A DNA stretch of 64,000 nucleotides from CALGLS01 sp047626155 (GTDB lineage Bacteria > Bacteroidota > Bacteroidia > Chitinophagales > Saprospiraceae). Location of the stretch: assembly GCA_047626155.1 (NCBI GenBank), contig JBLHRR010000002.1, forward strand, positions 1 through 64,000. The letters run 5' to 3'. Position numbers and translations under genes: made by a program. Positions 16,403 through 26,110 of this stretch are shown here, in pieces. How positions within the stretch are numbered: the stretch's first letter is position 1; each line of letters begins with the position of its first letter. The notes under the pieces were generated by a model that was given only the letters and a program-made list of their open reading frames with translations, did no database searches and had not been told where the DNA came from.

Positions 16403-19282
16403 ATGTCGCAACGCTTAGTTAAGGTAGCAAAAGGATTAAACGTAGGAACCACTACTATAGTGGAATACCTCGCCAAATGCGGGTTTGAAATAGACAACAA
16501 ACCAACCGCAAAAGTTTCGGACGAGATGTATGATGTCCTTAGCAAGGAGTTCCAAACCTCTGCGGATATTAAGGAAAAAGCGGATAAGTTGACTATCGGT
16601 ACTCGACCTAGCCAAAAGGTGGAGCCCGAACCTGTACGAAAAGTAGCTATTCCTGCACCAACACCTCCTCCCCCTGCACCAACGCCTCCTCCAGTTCCTG
16701 AACCTGTTGTAGTCAAAGAACCGGAGCCAATTAAAGAACCGGAACCGGTTAAAAAGCCTGAACCGACCCCAGAAGCTCCAGTGGTTGAGGTAAAGAAGGT
16801 AGTGGCAGAAGTGAAATCGGAAGGACCTAAGATCGGACTGACCATTAAAGGAAAGATTGACCTCAGTCCTAGGAAACCAGCTAGAAAAGCGAAGATTATA
16901 GAAAAGCCAAAGGAAGCTGTTAAAAGACCAGTTGCAAAGGAACCTATCAAAACGCCTCCAGTTCAACAACAAAAAGCACCTGAAAAGGTGGAAGCGCCTA
17001 AAGTGGAAAAACCAGTAGTGCCAGTTGTGAAGAAAGACGAGACGATGCGGGCAGAGGCACCTCAGCTGAAAGGATTGAAAATTCTGGGTAAAATTGATAC
17101 AGATAAGCTCAAGAAACCTAAGAAGAAAAAGAAAGTGCTTCCAGCCAAAGCTGCTGATAAAGCAAAAGGGACAGGTAATAGCGACGACGCTCCTAAGAAA
17201 CGAAAAAGAGCCAGAAAGAAAGTTGCTCCACAACCAGTCAATAGACCAGGAGGAGGAGATCGAAATACTGCTGGAAGAGGAGGCAGCAGACCAGGCGCCA
17301 GACCAGCCACAGGTGCAGGTACTAGACATGGCAGCGGCCCCGCAAGAAGAAACGAAGTTAAAGAAGTTTCTAAAAAAGAAATCGAAGAAAAAATCAAACA
17401 GACTATGGCTCGTCTGTCGGGCGGAGGAAAAAGAAAGCGACAGAAAATCAGACGAGATAATAGAGACCGTATTCGAGAAAAAATCGAAATTGAAGAGGCA
17501 GCAAAAGAAACAGGTAAGTTACAATTAACAGAGTTCGTATCAGTATCTGAGTTGGCAAGTTTGATGGATGTATCCATCGGAGAAGTCATTACTACTTGTA
17601 TGAATCTTGGTGTTATTGTATCTATAAACCAAAGACTGGATGCAGAAATTATCGAATTGGTCGCTAGTGAATTTGATCATGAAATAGAATTCATCTCTGC
17701 TGATGAACAAGAAGATGAAGATGAGATTATCGAAGAAAAACCAGAAGATCTCAGACCGCGCTCTCCTATTGTAACTGTAATGGGACACGTTGATCACGGT
17801 AAGACTTCTCTACTGGATTATATCCGAAAAGCAAATGTAGCAGATGGTGAAGCTGGTGGTATTACCCAGCACATTGGAGCTTATGAAGTAAAGGTAGGAG
17901 ATAAACAAATCACCTTTCTTGATACACCGGGTCACGAAGCCTTTACAGCGATGCGTGCACGTGGTGCGAAAGTTACGGATATAGCCATCATTATTATTTC
18001 GGCAGATGACAGAGTGATGCCTCAAACTAAGGAGGCCATCAGTCACGCTCAAGCGGCAGGTGTTCCTATCGTTTTTGCCATTAACAAGATTGATAAAGAC
18101 GGAGCTGACCCAGATAGAGTAAAACAAGAATTGGCGAGTATGAATCTCCTCATTGAAGAGTGGGGTGGTAAATATCAGTCTCAGGATATTTCAGCAAAGC
18201 AAGGTACCAACATTGAACCACTACTGGAGAAAATTCTTTTGGAAGCAGAAATGCTCGATTTGAAAGCGAACCCAGATGCATTGGCTTCCGGTACTGTAAT
18301 AGAAGCATCTTTGGATAAAGGTAGAGGTTTCGTTACCAAAGTATTGGTACTAAACGGTAACCTGAAAATTGGAGATGCCATCGTTGCGGGAGAGCATTCA
18401 GGTAAGATCAAGGCGATGTTTAACGAGCGAGGTCAGAAAGTGAAAAGTGCAGGCCCAGCCAGTCCGGTTCTTCTTTTAGGACTGAACGGAGCACCGCAGG
18501 CAGGAGAGAAATTTAAAGAAATGGAAAGCGAAACGGAAGCACGTCAAATTGCTTCTCGTAGAGGACAGATTGCCAGAGAACAAGCAAACAGAGCGTCCAA
18601 GCGTATTAGTCTGGATGAGATCGGAAGACGATTGGCGCTCGGTACCTTTAAGGAATTGAACTTGATTATCAAAGGTGATGTGGATGGATCTATCGAAGCA
18701 CTTGCTGATTCTTTAATCAAACAATCTCACGAAACTGTTCAGGTAAACGTGATTCACAAAGCAGTAGGGCAAATCATCGAATCGGATGTATTGTTGGCCT
18801 CGGCTTCAGATGCAATCATTATTGGTTTCCAGGTTCGACCATCGCAAGGTGCGCGTAAGCTGGCAGAACGGGAAGGCGTTGAAATTAAAATGTACTCCAT
18901 CATTTACGAAGCCATTGAAGAATTGCGCTCCGCGATTGAAGGGATGTTGGAACCAACCAAAGAAGAGAAAATTGTGGGACAGGTGGAAGTTAGAGAAATC
19001 TACAAAATCAGTCGCTTAGGTACTATTGCTGGTAGTTTTGTTATAGAAGGTAAGCTTACCAGAAAAACAAGCATTCGGGTTATTCGCGATGGTATTGTTG
19101 TCTACCCAATGAAAGAAGGCATGATAGGGGAACTTGGTTCTCTAAAACGTTTCAAGGAAGATGCTAAAGAAGTGAAGAACGGAATGGAATGTGGTTTAAC
19201 CATTAAAAACTTCAATGACATTAAAGTTGGTGATGTAATAGAAGGATATGAAATCGTAGAGATTAAGCAAATACTTAAATAG
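16403..19282 (+). CDS. infB: Translation initiation factor IF-2
   Basis: 959 residues. The N-terminus has a short IF2_N helix domain, then a long Lys/Pro/Glu/Ala-rich linker (about 75-330, including PAPTPPPPAPTPPPVPEP and basic Arg/Gly stretches). The GTPase core follows: G1 GHVDHGKT at 461-468, G3 DTPGH from 507, G4 NKID at 561-564. Domains II, III and the fMet-tRNA-binding C-terminal domain complete it. IF-2 brings initiator tRNA to the 30S subunit. The linker has skewed composition, so large antisense frames inside it are by-products. Confidence 0.95.
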   Translation: MSQRLVKVAKGLNVGTTTIVEYLAKCGFEIDNKPTAKVSDEMYDVLSKEFQTSADIKEKADKLTIGTRPSQKVEPEPVRKVAIPAPTPPPPAPTPPPVPEPVVVKEPEPIKEPEPVKKPEPTPEAPVVEVKKVVAEVKSEGPKIGLTIKGKIDLSPRKPARKAKIIEKPKEAVKRPVAKEPIKTPPVQQQKAPEKVEAPKVEKPVVPVVKKDETMRAEAPQLKGLKILGKIDTDKLKKPKKKKKVLPAKAADKAKGTGNSDDAPKKRKRARKKVAPQPVNRPGGGDRNTAGRGGSRPGARPATGAGTRHGSGPARRNEVKEVSKKEIEEKIKQTMARLSGGGKRKRQKIRRDNRDRIREKIEIEEAAKETGKLQLTEFVSVSELASLMDVSIGEVITTCMNLGVIVSINQRLDAEIIELVASEFDHEIEFISADEQEDEDEIIEEKPEDLRPRSPIVTVMGHVDHGKTSLLDYIRKANVADGEAGGITQHIGAYEVKVGDKQITFLDTPGHEAFTAMRARGAKVTDIAIIIISADDRVMPQTKEAISHAQAAGVPIVFAINKIDKDGADPDRVKQELASMNLLIEEWGGKYQSQDISAKQGTNIEPLLEKILLEAEMLDLKANPDALASGTVIEASLDKGRGFVTKVLVLNGNLKIGDAIVAGEHSGKIKAMFNERGQKVKSAGPASPVLLLGLNGAPQAGEKFKEMESETEARQIASRRGQIAREQANRASKRISLDEIGRRLALGTFKELNLIIKGDVDGSIEALADSLIKQSHETVQVNVIHKAVGQIIESDVLLASASDAIIIGFQVRPSQGARKLAEREGVEIKMYSIIYEAIEELRSAIEGMLEPTKEEKIVGQVEVREIYKISRLGTIAGSFVIEGKLTRKTSIRVIRDGIVVYPMKEGMIGELGSLKRFKEDAKEVKNGMECGLTIKNFNDIKVGDVIEGYEIVEIKQILK

Positions 19283-19319
19283 ATAGTAAATTGTTTAACC
19301 TAGCGTTATAAAGAAAATA

Positions 19320-19353
19320 AAAGCCTGCCTCGTAAAACGAGGCAGGCTTTTTT
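19320..19353 (+). terminator. Rho-independent terminator of infB
   Basis: A perfect 14-bp stem, AAAGCCTGCCTCGT (19320-19333) with ACGAGGCAGGCTTT (19337-19350), has a 3-base loop and is followed by TTT. Confidence 0.88.
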
Positions 19354-19776
19354 AATCGAATTATTTAAAGATTATTTTGAATGGGTTTTCACGGACTGAG
19401 CGAACCCAAGGATATGGCATATCCCCACTGATTGATTGAAGATCCCGAGGAGGCTTCGGGCCATTTTATTATATTCTTCTTAAGCATTCTCGTTATCCTA
19501 AAACTTTAACGAGATACTTTCTTACTATTTTCACGATTACTTATTGAAATACAATAGGAGTTTTTTGCTGAAAATAGGAATTGTAGCCTTATTGTTTTTA
19601 GAATGCCCAACTCACCGAATGTATTACAAACTGTTTTCTCTTTGATATGACATATCTCCATGCAATTTTCGATTTATGGGGGATATGTCATATCCTTAAC
19701 TTTGCTCAGCTCGTAGAAAAAAAAACTCAAGTGAAGCGAGTAGATATGAGACGAAGGATATACTCTACTAATAAAT
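19354..19776. other. Gene-free intergenic region with three GATATGnCATATC palindromes
   Basis: No credible reading frame lies between the infB and bamA terminators. The region holds GGATATGGCATATCC (19410-19424), GATATGACATATC (19644-19656) and GGATATGTCATATCC (19681-19695). Each is a palindrome of 6- to 7-bp arms around one central base. Confidence 0.6.
19644..19694. repeat. Inverted repeat pair forming a long hairpin
   Basis: GATATGACATATC (19644-19656) is the exact reverse complement of GATATGTCATATC (19682-19694). The inner CCAT/ATGG bases extend the pairing, giving a stem of 13 bp or more around a short AT-rich loop. No gene is attached to it. Confidence 0.6.
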
Positions 19777-19813
19777 AAAAATCCCCACTGCGAAAGATCA
19801 CAGCGGGGATTTT
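19777..19813 (-). terminator. Rho-independent terminator of bamA
   Basis: The stem ATCCCCACTG (19781-19790) pairs with CAGCGGGGAT (19801-19810) with one mismatch, extended by A/T pairs. A T-run follows on the minus strand, just beyond the bamA stop codon. Confidence 0.78.
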
Positions 19814-19850
19814 ATTATATCCAATAGAACGTATTGTAAGTCAATACATT

Positions 19851-22406
19851 TTACTCTGGCTCAAACCCTAGTATAATATTGAAGGTTCCAAATCGGCTAA
19901 ATACAGATCCATTGTCCGGAGCATTTTTATCAAAACCTAAACCATAATCAAACCCAAGGGTTCCGAACATCGGCAAGAAAACACGTAGTCCCATACCCGC
20001 AGAACGCTTTACATCGAAGGGGTTAAAATCTTTAAATCGTCTCCAAGAGTTACCTCCTTCTGCAAAGGCGAGGATAAAGATGGTTGCTGATGGATTTAAT
20101 GAGAAGGGATAACGCAATTCTACACTAAACTTATCAAATACTGGAGCAGCAGTTGTATTACCATCGACACCCCTGTTTGCTTCTAAATCAGTGACGTCAT
20201 AACCTCTCATCGAAATAATGTCGATACCAGTATAGAAGCTTCCTGTTTGTTGAGAGAAACCGTCACCCCCTAATTGGAATTGTTCAAAAGGAGATAACCC
20301 AATATCGTCATTGTATAAACCAAGCATACCTATTTTACCAGAGAGTTTTAGTACTAATTTCTGAGAAGGCTCTAATGGAGTATACCATTCAAAATTGAAA
20401 CGCCATTTGTGGTATTCTAACCATTTGAAACGTTCTTCAGCAGAAAGAGCTGAGTAATCTTTATCGCTGAACACAGAGTAAGGCGGTGTGAACTGCATGG
20501 ATAAAGAAAATTTCGAACCTGATCGTGGATAGATCGGGTCTGATACGTTAGTACGTGTAAAGGTCTGATTGATACTAAAGTTGAAATACTTGCCACTAGT
20601 GATTTGGCTTCCATCCTGCAATTGGAACCCTTGCCACTCATTCAGATTCAATCGTTGTAAATTTAATGTTGTATTGGAGATGAAAAAGTCATCTGGGCGT
20701 TTCATTCGGAAACCAATACCTACAGAACCACCAAGGATATTGAAACCTCTATGGCCATCAACAGAACTAGGAACACCATTCGTCAGTCGGTTGAAATATG
20801 CCCCAACAGAAAGAGAGGTTGGTTTTTTACCACCCAACCAAGGTTCTGTAAAAGAAATGTTATAAGACTGGTATCGACTACCGTTAGTTTGTGCTCTTAA
20901 CGAAAGGCGTTGGCCATCTCCCTGAGGAAGAGGACTCCAGGACTCTTTTTTAAAGAAATTACGCATGGAGAAATTGTTAAAAGAAACTCCAAGCGTACCA
21001 ATTACTCCACGACCTCCTCCGGCCCAACCAGCAGATAATTCCAACTGATCCGAAGGCTTTTCTTCCAGTACATATTCTATATCTACCGTCCCTCTTTGTG
21101 GATTAACCGGAGTATTGATCTCCATCGCTTCTGGGTTGAAATAACCAAGGTTGACAATTTCTCTTTGAGAACGGATGATATCGGTACGGCTAAATTTTTG
21201 TCCAGGACGGGTACGTAATTCTCGACGAACCACATGCTCGTGTGTACGGTCGTTTCCTCTGATGGCCACGCGATCTATGGTAGCCTGAGGACCTTCGTAA
21301 ATACGGATTTCTAAATCAATAGAATCACCAACAATCGCAGTCTCAACGGGATCTACTCTGAAAAAGAGGTAACCATTGTCCATATATACGGTACTGACAT
21401 CCCGTCCATCTGGACTAAAACGAAGACGAGTTTCTAGTAACTCCTGATTGAAAATATCTCCTTTTTTGATACCCAAGATATTATCGAGTACATCTGTTTT
21501 ATAAATGGAATTTCCTTTGAAAGCAATGTTTCTGAAATAGTACCTTGGTCCTTCAAACAGATCCATGTGGATCTGTAAATCACCATCCTCCTCTCTCCAG
21601 GTACTGTCTTTGATGACTCGGGCATCTTTGAAGCCTACGGTATTATAATAAGCAATAATAGCTTGCTTGTCGGTTTCGTATTCTTCTTTTATGAATTTAG
21701 AAGAAGCGAAAAGCTTCTTTTTCCGGCGAGTGCCTTTCATTAACTTCCGAAGCTTTTTATCTTTTAGATCGGTATTCCCGCTGAAGGTAATATCCTGAAT
21801 CTTAACCTTTTTGTTTTTATCAATGTCAAAAATTAAACGAACGGCATTTGTTCTTTTTGCATCAGCCTCTTCTGTTATCACAACCTCCGTATCAAGAAAG
21901 CCTTTTTCTTTATAGTATTCCTTTATGCCGTTAGAAACATTCACTTTAGCGTGCGCAGTAACAATACTTCCTTTGAGCAGGTGTTGCTGAATAATATCGT
22001 TAAGGTCATCATGTTTGTTCTTTTTTACTCCTTTGAATGAGTGCTCTGTATATCGAGGTCTTTCCTGAACGCCAATTTCTAAGAAGATCACTTCACCAAC
22101 TGATTTCTCCTTATAAATTTGAACATCTGTGAACAACCTCAATTTCCAAAGTGCCTTCATGGCTCTTTGAATATCAGGCCCAGGTACCCGAATTTTTTCT
22201 CCCACTTTAAGTCCCGTAAGAGAAATAATGGCATTGTCGTCACTAAACTGAGCACCAGTCACGCGAATACCTCCTATTTCATATTCTTTAGGAGTAGCAT
22301 AGTCAATTACAGGAGGAATGCTGTCATTCGTTTGTGCCTCTAAGAAAGAAGCGTTAAGAACAATCTGGCTTAGCAGAACAAGTGTAAATAGCCAAAGTTT
22401 TTTCAT
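19851..22406 (-). CDS. bamA: Outer membrane protein assembly factor BamA
   Basis: 851 residues with a signal peptide to about residue 25. A series of POTRA domains (about 40-420) contains typical starts such as VRLIFDIDKNKKVKIQDITF and ATIDRVAIRGNDRTHEHVVR. The C-terminal half is a 16-stranded Omp85 barrel (about 450-851), with glycine-rich strand ELSAGWAGGGRGVIG and the final strand ending in a phenylalanine-containing IILGFEPE. BamA folds and inserts outer-membrane beta-barrels. uppS lies upstream with 200 bases between. The usual ompH genes are not adjacent here. Confidence 0.92.
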   Translation of the reverse strand: MKKLWLFTLVLLSQIVLNASFLEAQTNDSIPPVIDYATPKEYEIGGIRVTGAQFSDDNAIISLTGLKVGEKIRVPGPDIQRAMKALWKLRLFTDVQIYKEKSVGEVIFLEIGVQERPRYTEHSFKGVKKNKHDDLNDIIQQHLLKGSIVTAHAKVNVSNGIKEYYKEKGFLDTEVVITEEADAKRTNAVRLIFDIDKNKKVKIQDITFSGNTDLKDKKLRKLMKGTRRKKKLFASSKFIKEEYETDKQAIIAYYNTVGFKDARVIKDSTWREEDGDLQIHMDLFEGPRYYFRNIAFKGNSIYKTDVLDNILGIKKGDIFNQELLETRLRFSPDGRDVSTVYMDNGYLFFRVDPVETAIVGDSIDLEIRIYEGPQATIDRVAIRGNDRTHEHVVRRELRTRPGQKFSRTDIIRSQREIVNLGYFNPEAMEINTPVNPQRGTVDIEYVLEEKPSDQLELSAGWAGGGRGVIGTLGVSFNNFSMRNFFKKESWSPLPQGDGQRLSLRAQTNGSRYQSYNISFTEPWLGGKKPTSLSVGAYFNRLTNGVPSSVDGHRGFNILGGSVGIGFRMKRPDDFFISNTTLNLQRLNLNEWQGFQLQDGSQITSGKYFNFSINQTFTRTNVSDPIYPRSGSKFSLSMQFTPPYSVFSDKDYSALSAEERFKWLEYHKWRFNFEWYTPLEPSQKLVLKLSGKIGMLGLYNDDIGLSPFEQFQLGGDGFSQQTGSFYTGIDIISMRGYDVTDLEANRGVDGNTTAAPVFDKFSVELRYPFSLNPSATIFILAFAEGGNSWRRFKDFNPFDVKRSAGMGLRVFLPMFGTLGFDYGLGFDKNAPDNGSVFSRFGTFNIILGFEPE

Positions 22407-22605
22407 TGTTTATTTATTTATAAGTATTTCTCCTGGAAGGAGCGAGTGTTTTATAGCAGTTTTATTATTCTAAATCAAATAATAATTTTTCACTGTTACT
22501 TAGGTGCGAGCTGGGGAGATAAAGTTGTTTATAGCATAAATTTTTATGCGAATAATATGTAAGATTTGATTTAATTGCTGTTCAAGAACAACAACAACAC
22601 TACCA

Positions 22606-23346
22606 TTATTTCACTTGCTCTCCTGTCTTTCCAAACCTTCGTTCTCTATTTTGAAAATCAATTATAGCTTCATAGAAATGCTGTTTTCTGAACTCTGGCC
22701 AGAAAATATCCATGAAATGAAATTCGGTGTAAGATATTTGCCAGAGCAGGAAGTTACTGACCCGGTGCTCTCCGCTGGTTCTGATCAGTAATTCGGGGTC
22801 AGGAATGCCTTTGGTGCTTAGTGCAGAGGCAAAGACTTCCTCACTGATTTCCTCAGGTTTTATTTTGTTGGCTTCCACTTCCTTTGCCAGCGTTTGGGCG
22901 GCGTTTAAAATTTCCCAACGAGCACTATAATTGAGTGCCAAGACAAGGGTCATTCTAGTGTTGTTTTTAGTATTTTCAATGGCCTCCATTAGGGTATTAT
23001 AGGTCCTTTTTGGAAGTCGGGTCAAATCACCAATAGCTTGCAGTCGAATGTTGTTTTTATTGAGGGTATTGATTTCCTTTCTCAATGTTTCTACAAGCAA
23101 AGACATTAAGGCATTGACCTCAAACTTTGGACGATTCCAATTTTCGGTAGAAAAAGCATATAGTGTCAGGTACTCAATCCCTATTTCCGCCGCAGCTTCT
23201 GTGGTTTCTCTAACCGAAACAACCCCATTTTTATGGCCAAATACACGCGGTTTGCCATGCTGCTTAGCCCAACGTCCGTTACCGTCCATAATGATGGCAA
23301 CATGGCGAGGGAGTTTTTCCTTTATAATTTGATCTTTTAATTCCAT
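22606..23346 (-). CDS. uppS: Isoprenyl transferase (undecaprenyl diphosphate synthase)
   Basis: Cis-prenyltransferase that makes the C55 carrier lipid for peptidoglycan. HVAIIMDGNGRWAK carries the catalytic Asp and the diphosphate-binding loop. TLYAFSTENWNRP and the C-terminal PDPELLIRTSGEHRVSNFLLWQ-type region, read as adjacent segments, are diagnostic. The frame can start at 23403, but the extra 19 residues are not typical. ATG 23346 (MELKDQIIKEKLP) gives 246 residues, the usual length. The next gene downstream is bamA. Confidence 0.9.
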   Translation of the reverse strand: MELKDQIIKEKLPRHVAIIMDGNGRWAKQHGKPRVFGHKNGVVSVRETTEAAAEIGIEYLTLYAFSTENWNRPKFEVNALMSLLVETLRKEINTLNKNNIRLQAIGDLTRLPKRTYNTLMEAIENTKNNTRMTLVLALNYSARWEILNAAQTLAKEVEANKIKPEEISEEVFASALSTKGIPDPELLIRTSGEHRVSNFLLWQISYTEFHFMDIFWPEFRKQHFYEAIIDFQNRERRFGKTGEQVK

Positions 23347-23575
23347 AACTGGGTGTAAACCAAATGAGTGAATAGCACTTAATTTGTAAGCTTTCCTGAA
23401 CAAACAGCTCTTTCCTCAATTAGAGGCGCAAAGGTAACAAAAGAACGGAAAAAGGAGGCTATAGAAGATGTACTACCAAAACGAAAGCAATGAAAAGGGC
23501 CCAAAAGTATGGGCCCAAACCAATCTATCTGTTTATTTTTGCGTAAAATGAGAAATACAATCACAAATTAGACAC

Positions 23576-25270
23576 ATGAAATTCAGCAATTACGATTATC
23601 AGCGTCCCTCTATAGAGAGTTTGACGACCCAATTTGCCGACTTGCTCGGTCAATTTGAAGCAGCCCCCAATGCCATTCTTCAAAATAAACTCCTTGATGA
23701 GATCAATGATCTGCGTCAGAGTTTCTTTTCGATGTACAATATTTGCTACATTAGGCATACCATCAATACAAAGGATTCTTTTTACGAAGAAGAAAATAAG
23801 TTCTTTGATTCTGCCAACCCTGATTTTGGGGCTTTGGTCAATAAATACTACCGGACTTTGCTGGCTTCTCCTTTTCGGGAGGAACTGGAAGAGCGGAGAG
23901 GTAGTCAATTATTTGTGATTGCAGAGCTAAGCTTAAAAACTTTTGAGCCGGCGATTTTGGAGGATTTAAAAGAGGAGAATAAGCTGGGAAGTGAATATGT
24001 GAAATTAAAAGCTGCCGCTAAAATAGAATTTGAAGGAAAGGAATATAACCTGTCAGGGCTCATTCCATTAGAGACGGGTAAAGACAGAGATACCCGTGAA
24101 AAAGCAAGTGTAGCAAAATGGGCTTATTACCAAAAGCATGCAGAAGACTTTGATGAACTCTTTGATAAAATGGTTAAAGTTCGGCATGAGATGGCTCAAA
24201 AGCTGGGTTATAAGAATTACATCGAGCTGGGATATGCCCGGATGCTTCGCTCTGATTATAACGCAGAAATGGTAGCCAATTATCGGCAGCAAATTTTAGA
24301 ACATATTGTACCCCTTACTCAAGAATTATATAAACGTCAACAAAAAAGGCTAGGACTTGATACCCTGTTTCACCACGATGAAGGTTTTCGGTTTCCTTCC
24401 GGAAATCCAATACCAAAAGGAAGTCCGGACTGGATTGTGGAGAATGCCAGTACGATGTACAAAGAACTTTCTGGTGAAACTGATGAATTTTTCAAATTTA
24501 TGGTTGATAATGAATTGATGGATCTAGTTAACCGAGAAGGGAAAGCAACGGGTGGATATTGCACTTTCGTCAGTGAACATGAGGCCCCCTATATCTTCTC
24601 TAATTTCAATGGTACTTCAGGTGATATTGATGTTCTGACACACGAAGCTGGTCATGCTTTTCAGGTCTATTCCAGTAGAAAGTTGGGTCTTAAAGAATAC
24701 AATTGGCCTACTTATGAAGCCTGTGAAATTCATTCGATGAGCATGGAATTCTTTACTTGGCCTTGGATGGAACTCTTCTTTAAAGAAGATACGATGAAGT
24801 ACAAATTTTCGCATCTAACAGCTGCGTTAAAATTTCTGCCTTATGGTGTAGCTGTAGACGAGTTCCAACACTACGTTTACGAAAACCCAGAAGTGAGCCC
24901 TGTAGAACGAAATCAGAAATGGAAGGAGATAGAAAAAAAGTATTTACCTCATCGGGATTACAATGGCAACTCTTTCTTGGAGGAAGGTCGTTTTTGGCAA
25001 AGACAGAACCATATTTTTACAATGCCTTTTTACTATATAGATTATACCCTGGCCCAAGTTTGTGCCTTCCAATTCTGGAAAAGGGATCAGGAAGACCATA
25101 AAGAAGCCTGGTCCAGCTATGTGAATTTATGCAAGGCAGGAGGAAGTAAGCCGTTTTTGGAATTGGTGAAATTAGCGGGCCTAAAATCACCATTTGAAGA
25201 GGGTTGTGTCGCTGATGTTGTAGCCCCGATCAAGGCTTGGCTGGATCAAGTAGATGATACTTCATTCTAG
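23576..25270 (+). CDS. M3 family oligoendopeptidase (PepF-like)
   Basis: 564-residue zinc metallopeptidase that cleaves short peptides in the cytoplasm. HEAGH at residues 356-360 is the zinc motif, and Glu384 in EACEIHSMSMEF is the likely third ligand. The C-terminal region with HRDYNGNSFLEEGRFW and FYYIDYTLAQVCAFQFW is typical of M3B enzymes. No signal peptide. A -7-like TATTTTTG lies 35 bases upstream of the start. Confidence 0.9.
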   Translation: MKFSNYDYQRPSIESLTTQFADLLGQFEAAPNAILQNKLLDEINDLRQSFFSMYNICYIRHTINTKDSFYEEENKFFDSANPDFGALVNKYYRTLLASPFREELEERRGSQLFVIAELSLKTFEPAILEDLKEENKLGSEYVKLKAAAKIEFEGKEYNLSGLIPLETGKDRDTREKASVAKWAYYQKHAEDFDELFDKMVKVRHEMAQKLGYKNYIELGYARMLRSDYNAEMVANYRQQILEHIVPLTQELYKRQQKRLGLDTLFHHDEGFRFPSGNPIPKGSPDWIVENASTMYKELSGETDEFFKFMVDNELMDLVNREGKATGGYCTFVSEHEAPYIFSNFNGTSGDIDVLTHEAGHAFQVYSSRKLGLKEYNWPTYEACEIHSMSMEFFTWPWMELFFKEDTMKYKFSHLTAALKFLPYGVAVDEFQHYVYENPEVSPVERNQKWKEIEKKYLPHRDYNGNSFLEEGRFWQRQNHIFTMPFYYIDYTLAQVCAFQFWKRDQEDHKEAWSSYVNLCKAGGSKPFLELVKLAGLKSPFEEGCVADVVAPIKAWLDQVDDTSF

Positions 25271-25390
25271 GAATTATGTATAATTTGTACGTTCCTTTTC
25301 AAAAAAAAGCTTATTTAGAGCTCCTCAAGAACATATCTTTTGCGGGTAATTGCGTTATTTTTTTGAATCTTTGTTAGCTCTAAAGTATTG

Positions 25391-25518
25391 TTAGTAAAAC
25401 GAAAAATTAACTTCCCTGTTTGGGAACAATTATGTAAATCAAAACGACCAAAGGGGGAGTGGTTTATATAATTGTTCCCACGAAAGGAATCGGGAAATTA
25501 TTCTTAGTGTAATACTTA
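25391..25518. repeat. Palindromic MITE-like element, family B copy 1
   Basis: 128 bp. The ends TTAGTA... and ...TACTTA are inverted. The inner arms GGGAACAATTATGTAAA and TTTATATAATTGTTCCC pair over 17 positions with one G-T wobble. It is about the same length as, and highly similar to, 60190-60318. It sits immediately before a truncated lysozyme gene. No coding capacity. Confidence 0.75.
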
Positions 25519-25572
25519 GGTAAAACGCATGGTGAAAAACATTCTATATATCAGCTTGTTATTGTTCCTTAT

Positions 25573-25935
25573 GACCTGCCTCCCGTTCTTGATATAGAGG
25601 TAACAAACAACGCACCTGCGATTGTTATTGTCAATCGGGTGCGTAGTTGGTTAGAGATTATAGAGAAATATTATAAGGTGCGGCCAATCATTTATACTAA
25701 CCTGAAGTTTTACGAAAATTACATTGAAGAAGCATTTCCAAACTACCCCATTTGGATCGCCCGTTACAACTATGCGGTTCCAAAATTGTCCAAACATAGT
25801 CAATGGAAATTTTGGCAATATGGAAATAAGGGCCGAATCGGAGGTATAGAAGGAGATGTAGACTTCAACGTCCTTTTATGGAACACTAAAAGGCTAGGAA
25901 AAAATTTCTGTTCCCCCTCCTATAGACTTAACTGA
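25573..25935 (+). pseudogene. N-terminally truncated glycoside hydrolase family 25 (lysozyme) remnant
   Basis: Translating from 25573 gives DLPPVLDIEV followed by RSWLEIIEKYY, PIIYTNLKFY, NYPIWIARYNY, WKFWQYG and DVDFNVLLWN. These are the successive conserved blocks of the C-terminal half of GH25 muramidases, including the catalytic DxE (codons at 25591 and 25597). The N-terminal half, which carries the first catalytic Asp, is missing. The in-frame sequence upstream soon runs into the repeat element and a stop at 25510. The only ATG in frame (25639) lies after the active site. It is best read as a remnant that cannot make an active enzyme. Confidence 0.7.
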
Positions 25936-26097
25936 TGTGGTTTTTTCTTCTTCTAAGAACTAAGTACGTCTCCGATTCATACAATTGTTTTGACCTTCAC
26001 TCTAGAATGAATCCGTTCTTTCTAGCTTTTCCTTACCCTCTTCTTTGATAATATTTTTGTGGAACTATAAAAACACGGAATTCGTCAAAGAACTATT

Positions 26098-26105
26098 TAT
26101 CTTTG
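26098..26105 (+). promoter_or_regulatory. -7-like box six bases before the ABC operon start
   Basis: TATCTTTG matches TAnnTTTG. It ends six bases before ATG 26111, so a transcript starting from it would be nearly leaderless. No TTG stands at the expected -33 distance. Confidence 0.3.
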
Positions 26106-26110
26106 CCCCT

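Noticed and set aside
16436..17589. Long antisense frames opposite infB (about 297 and 175 residues)
   Set aside because: They oppose the Lys/Pro/Glu-rich linker of IF-2, where skewed codons remove stops on the other strand. The translations are Phe/Arg/Trp- or Ser-rich noise.
25273..25390. Search for tRNA, rRNA or CRISPR features in this and other gaps
   Set aside because: No cloverleaf with a GTTCRA-type T-loop and no regularly spaced direct repeats were found by eye in any intergenic region.
25529..25597. Lipoprotein-signal-like frame MVKNILYISLLLF at the repeat/lysozyme junction
   Set aside because: It is only 22 residues, ends inside the GH25 homology and is out of frame with it. Probably chance.
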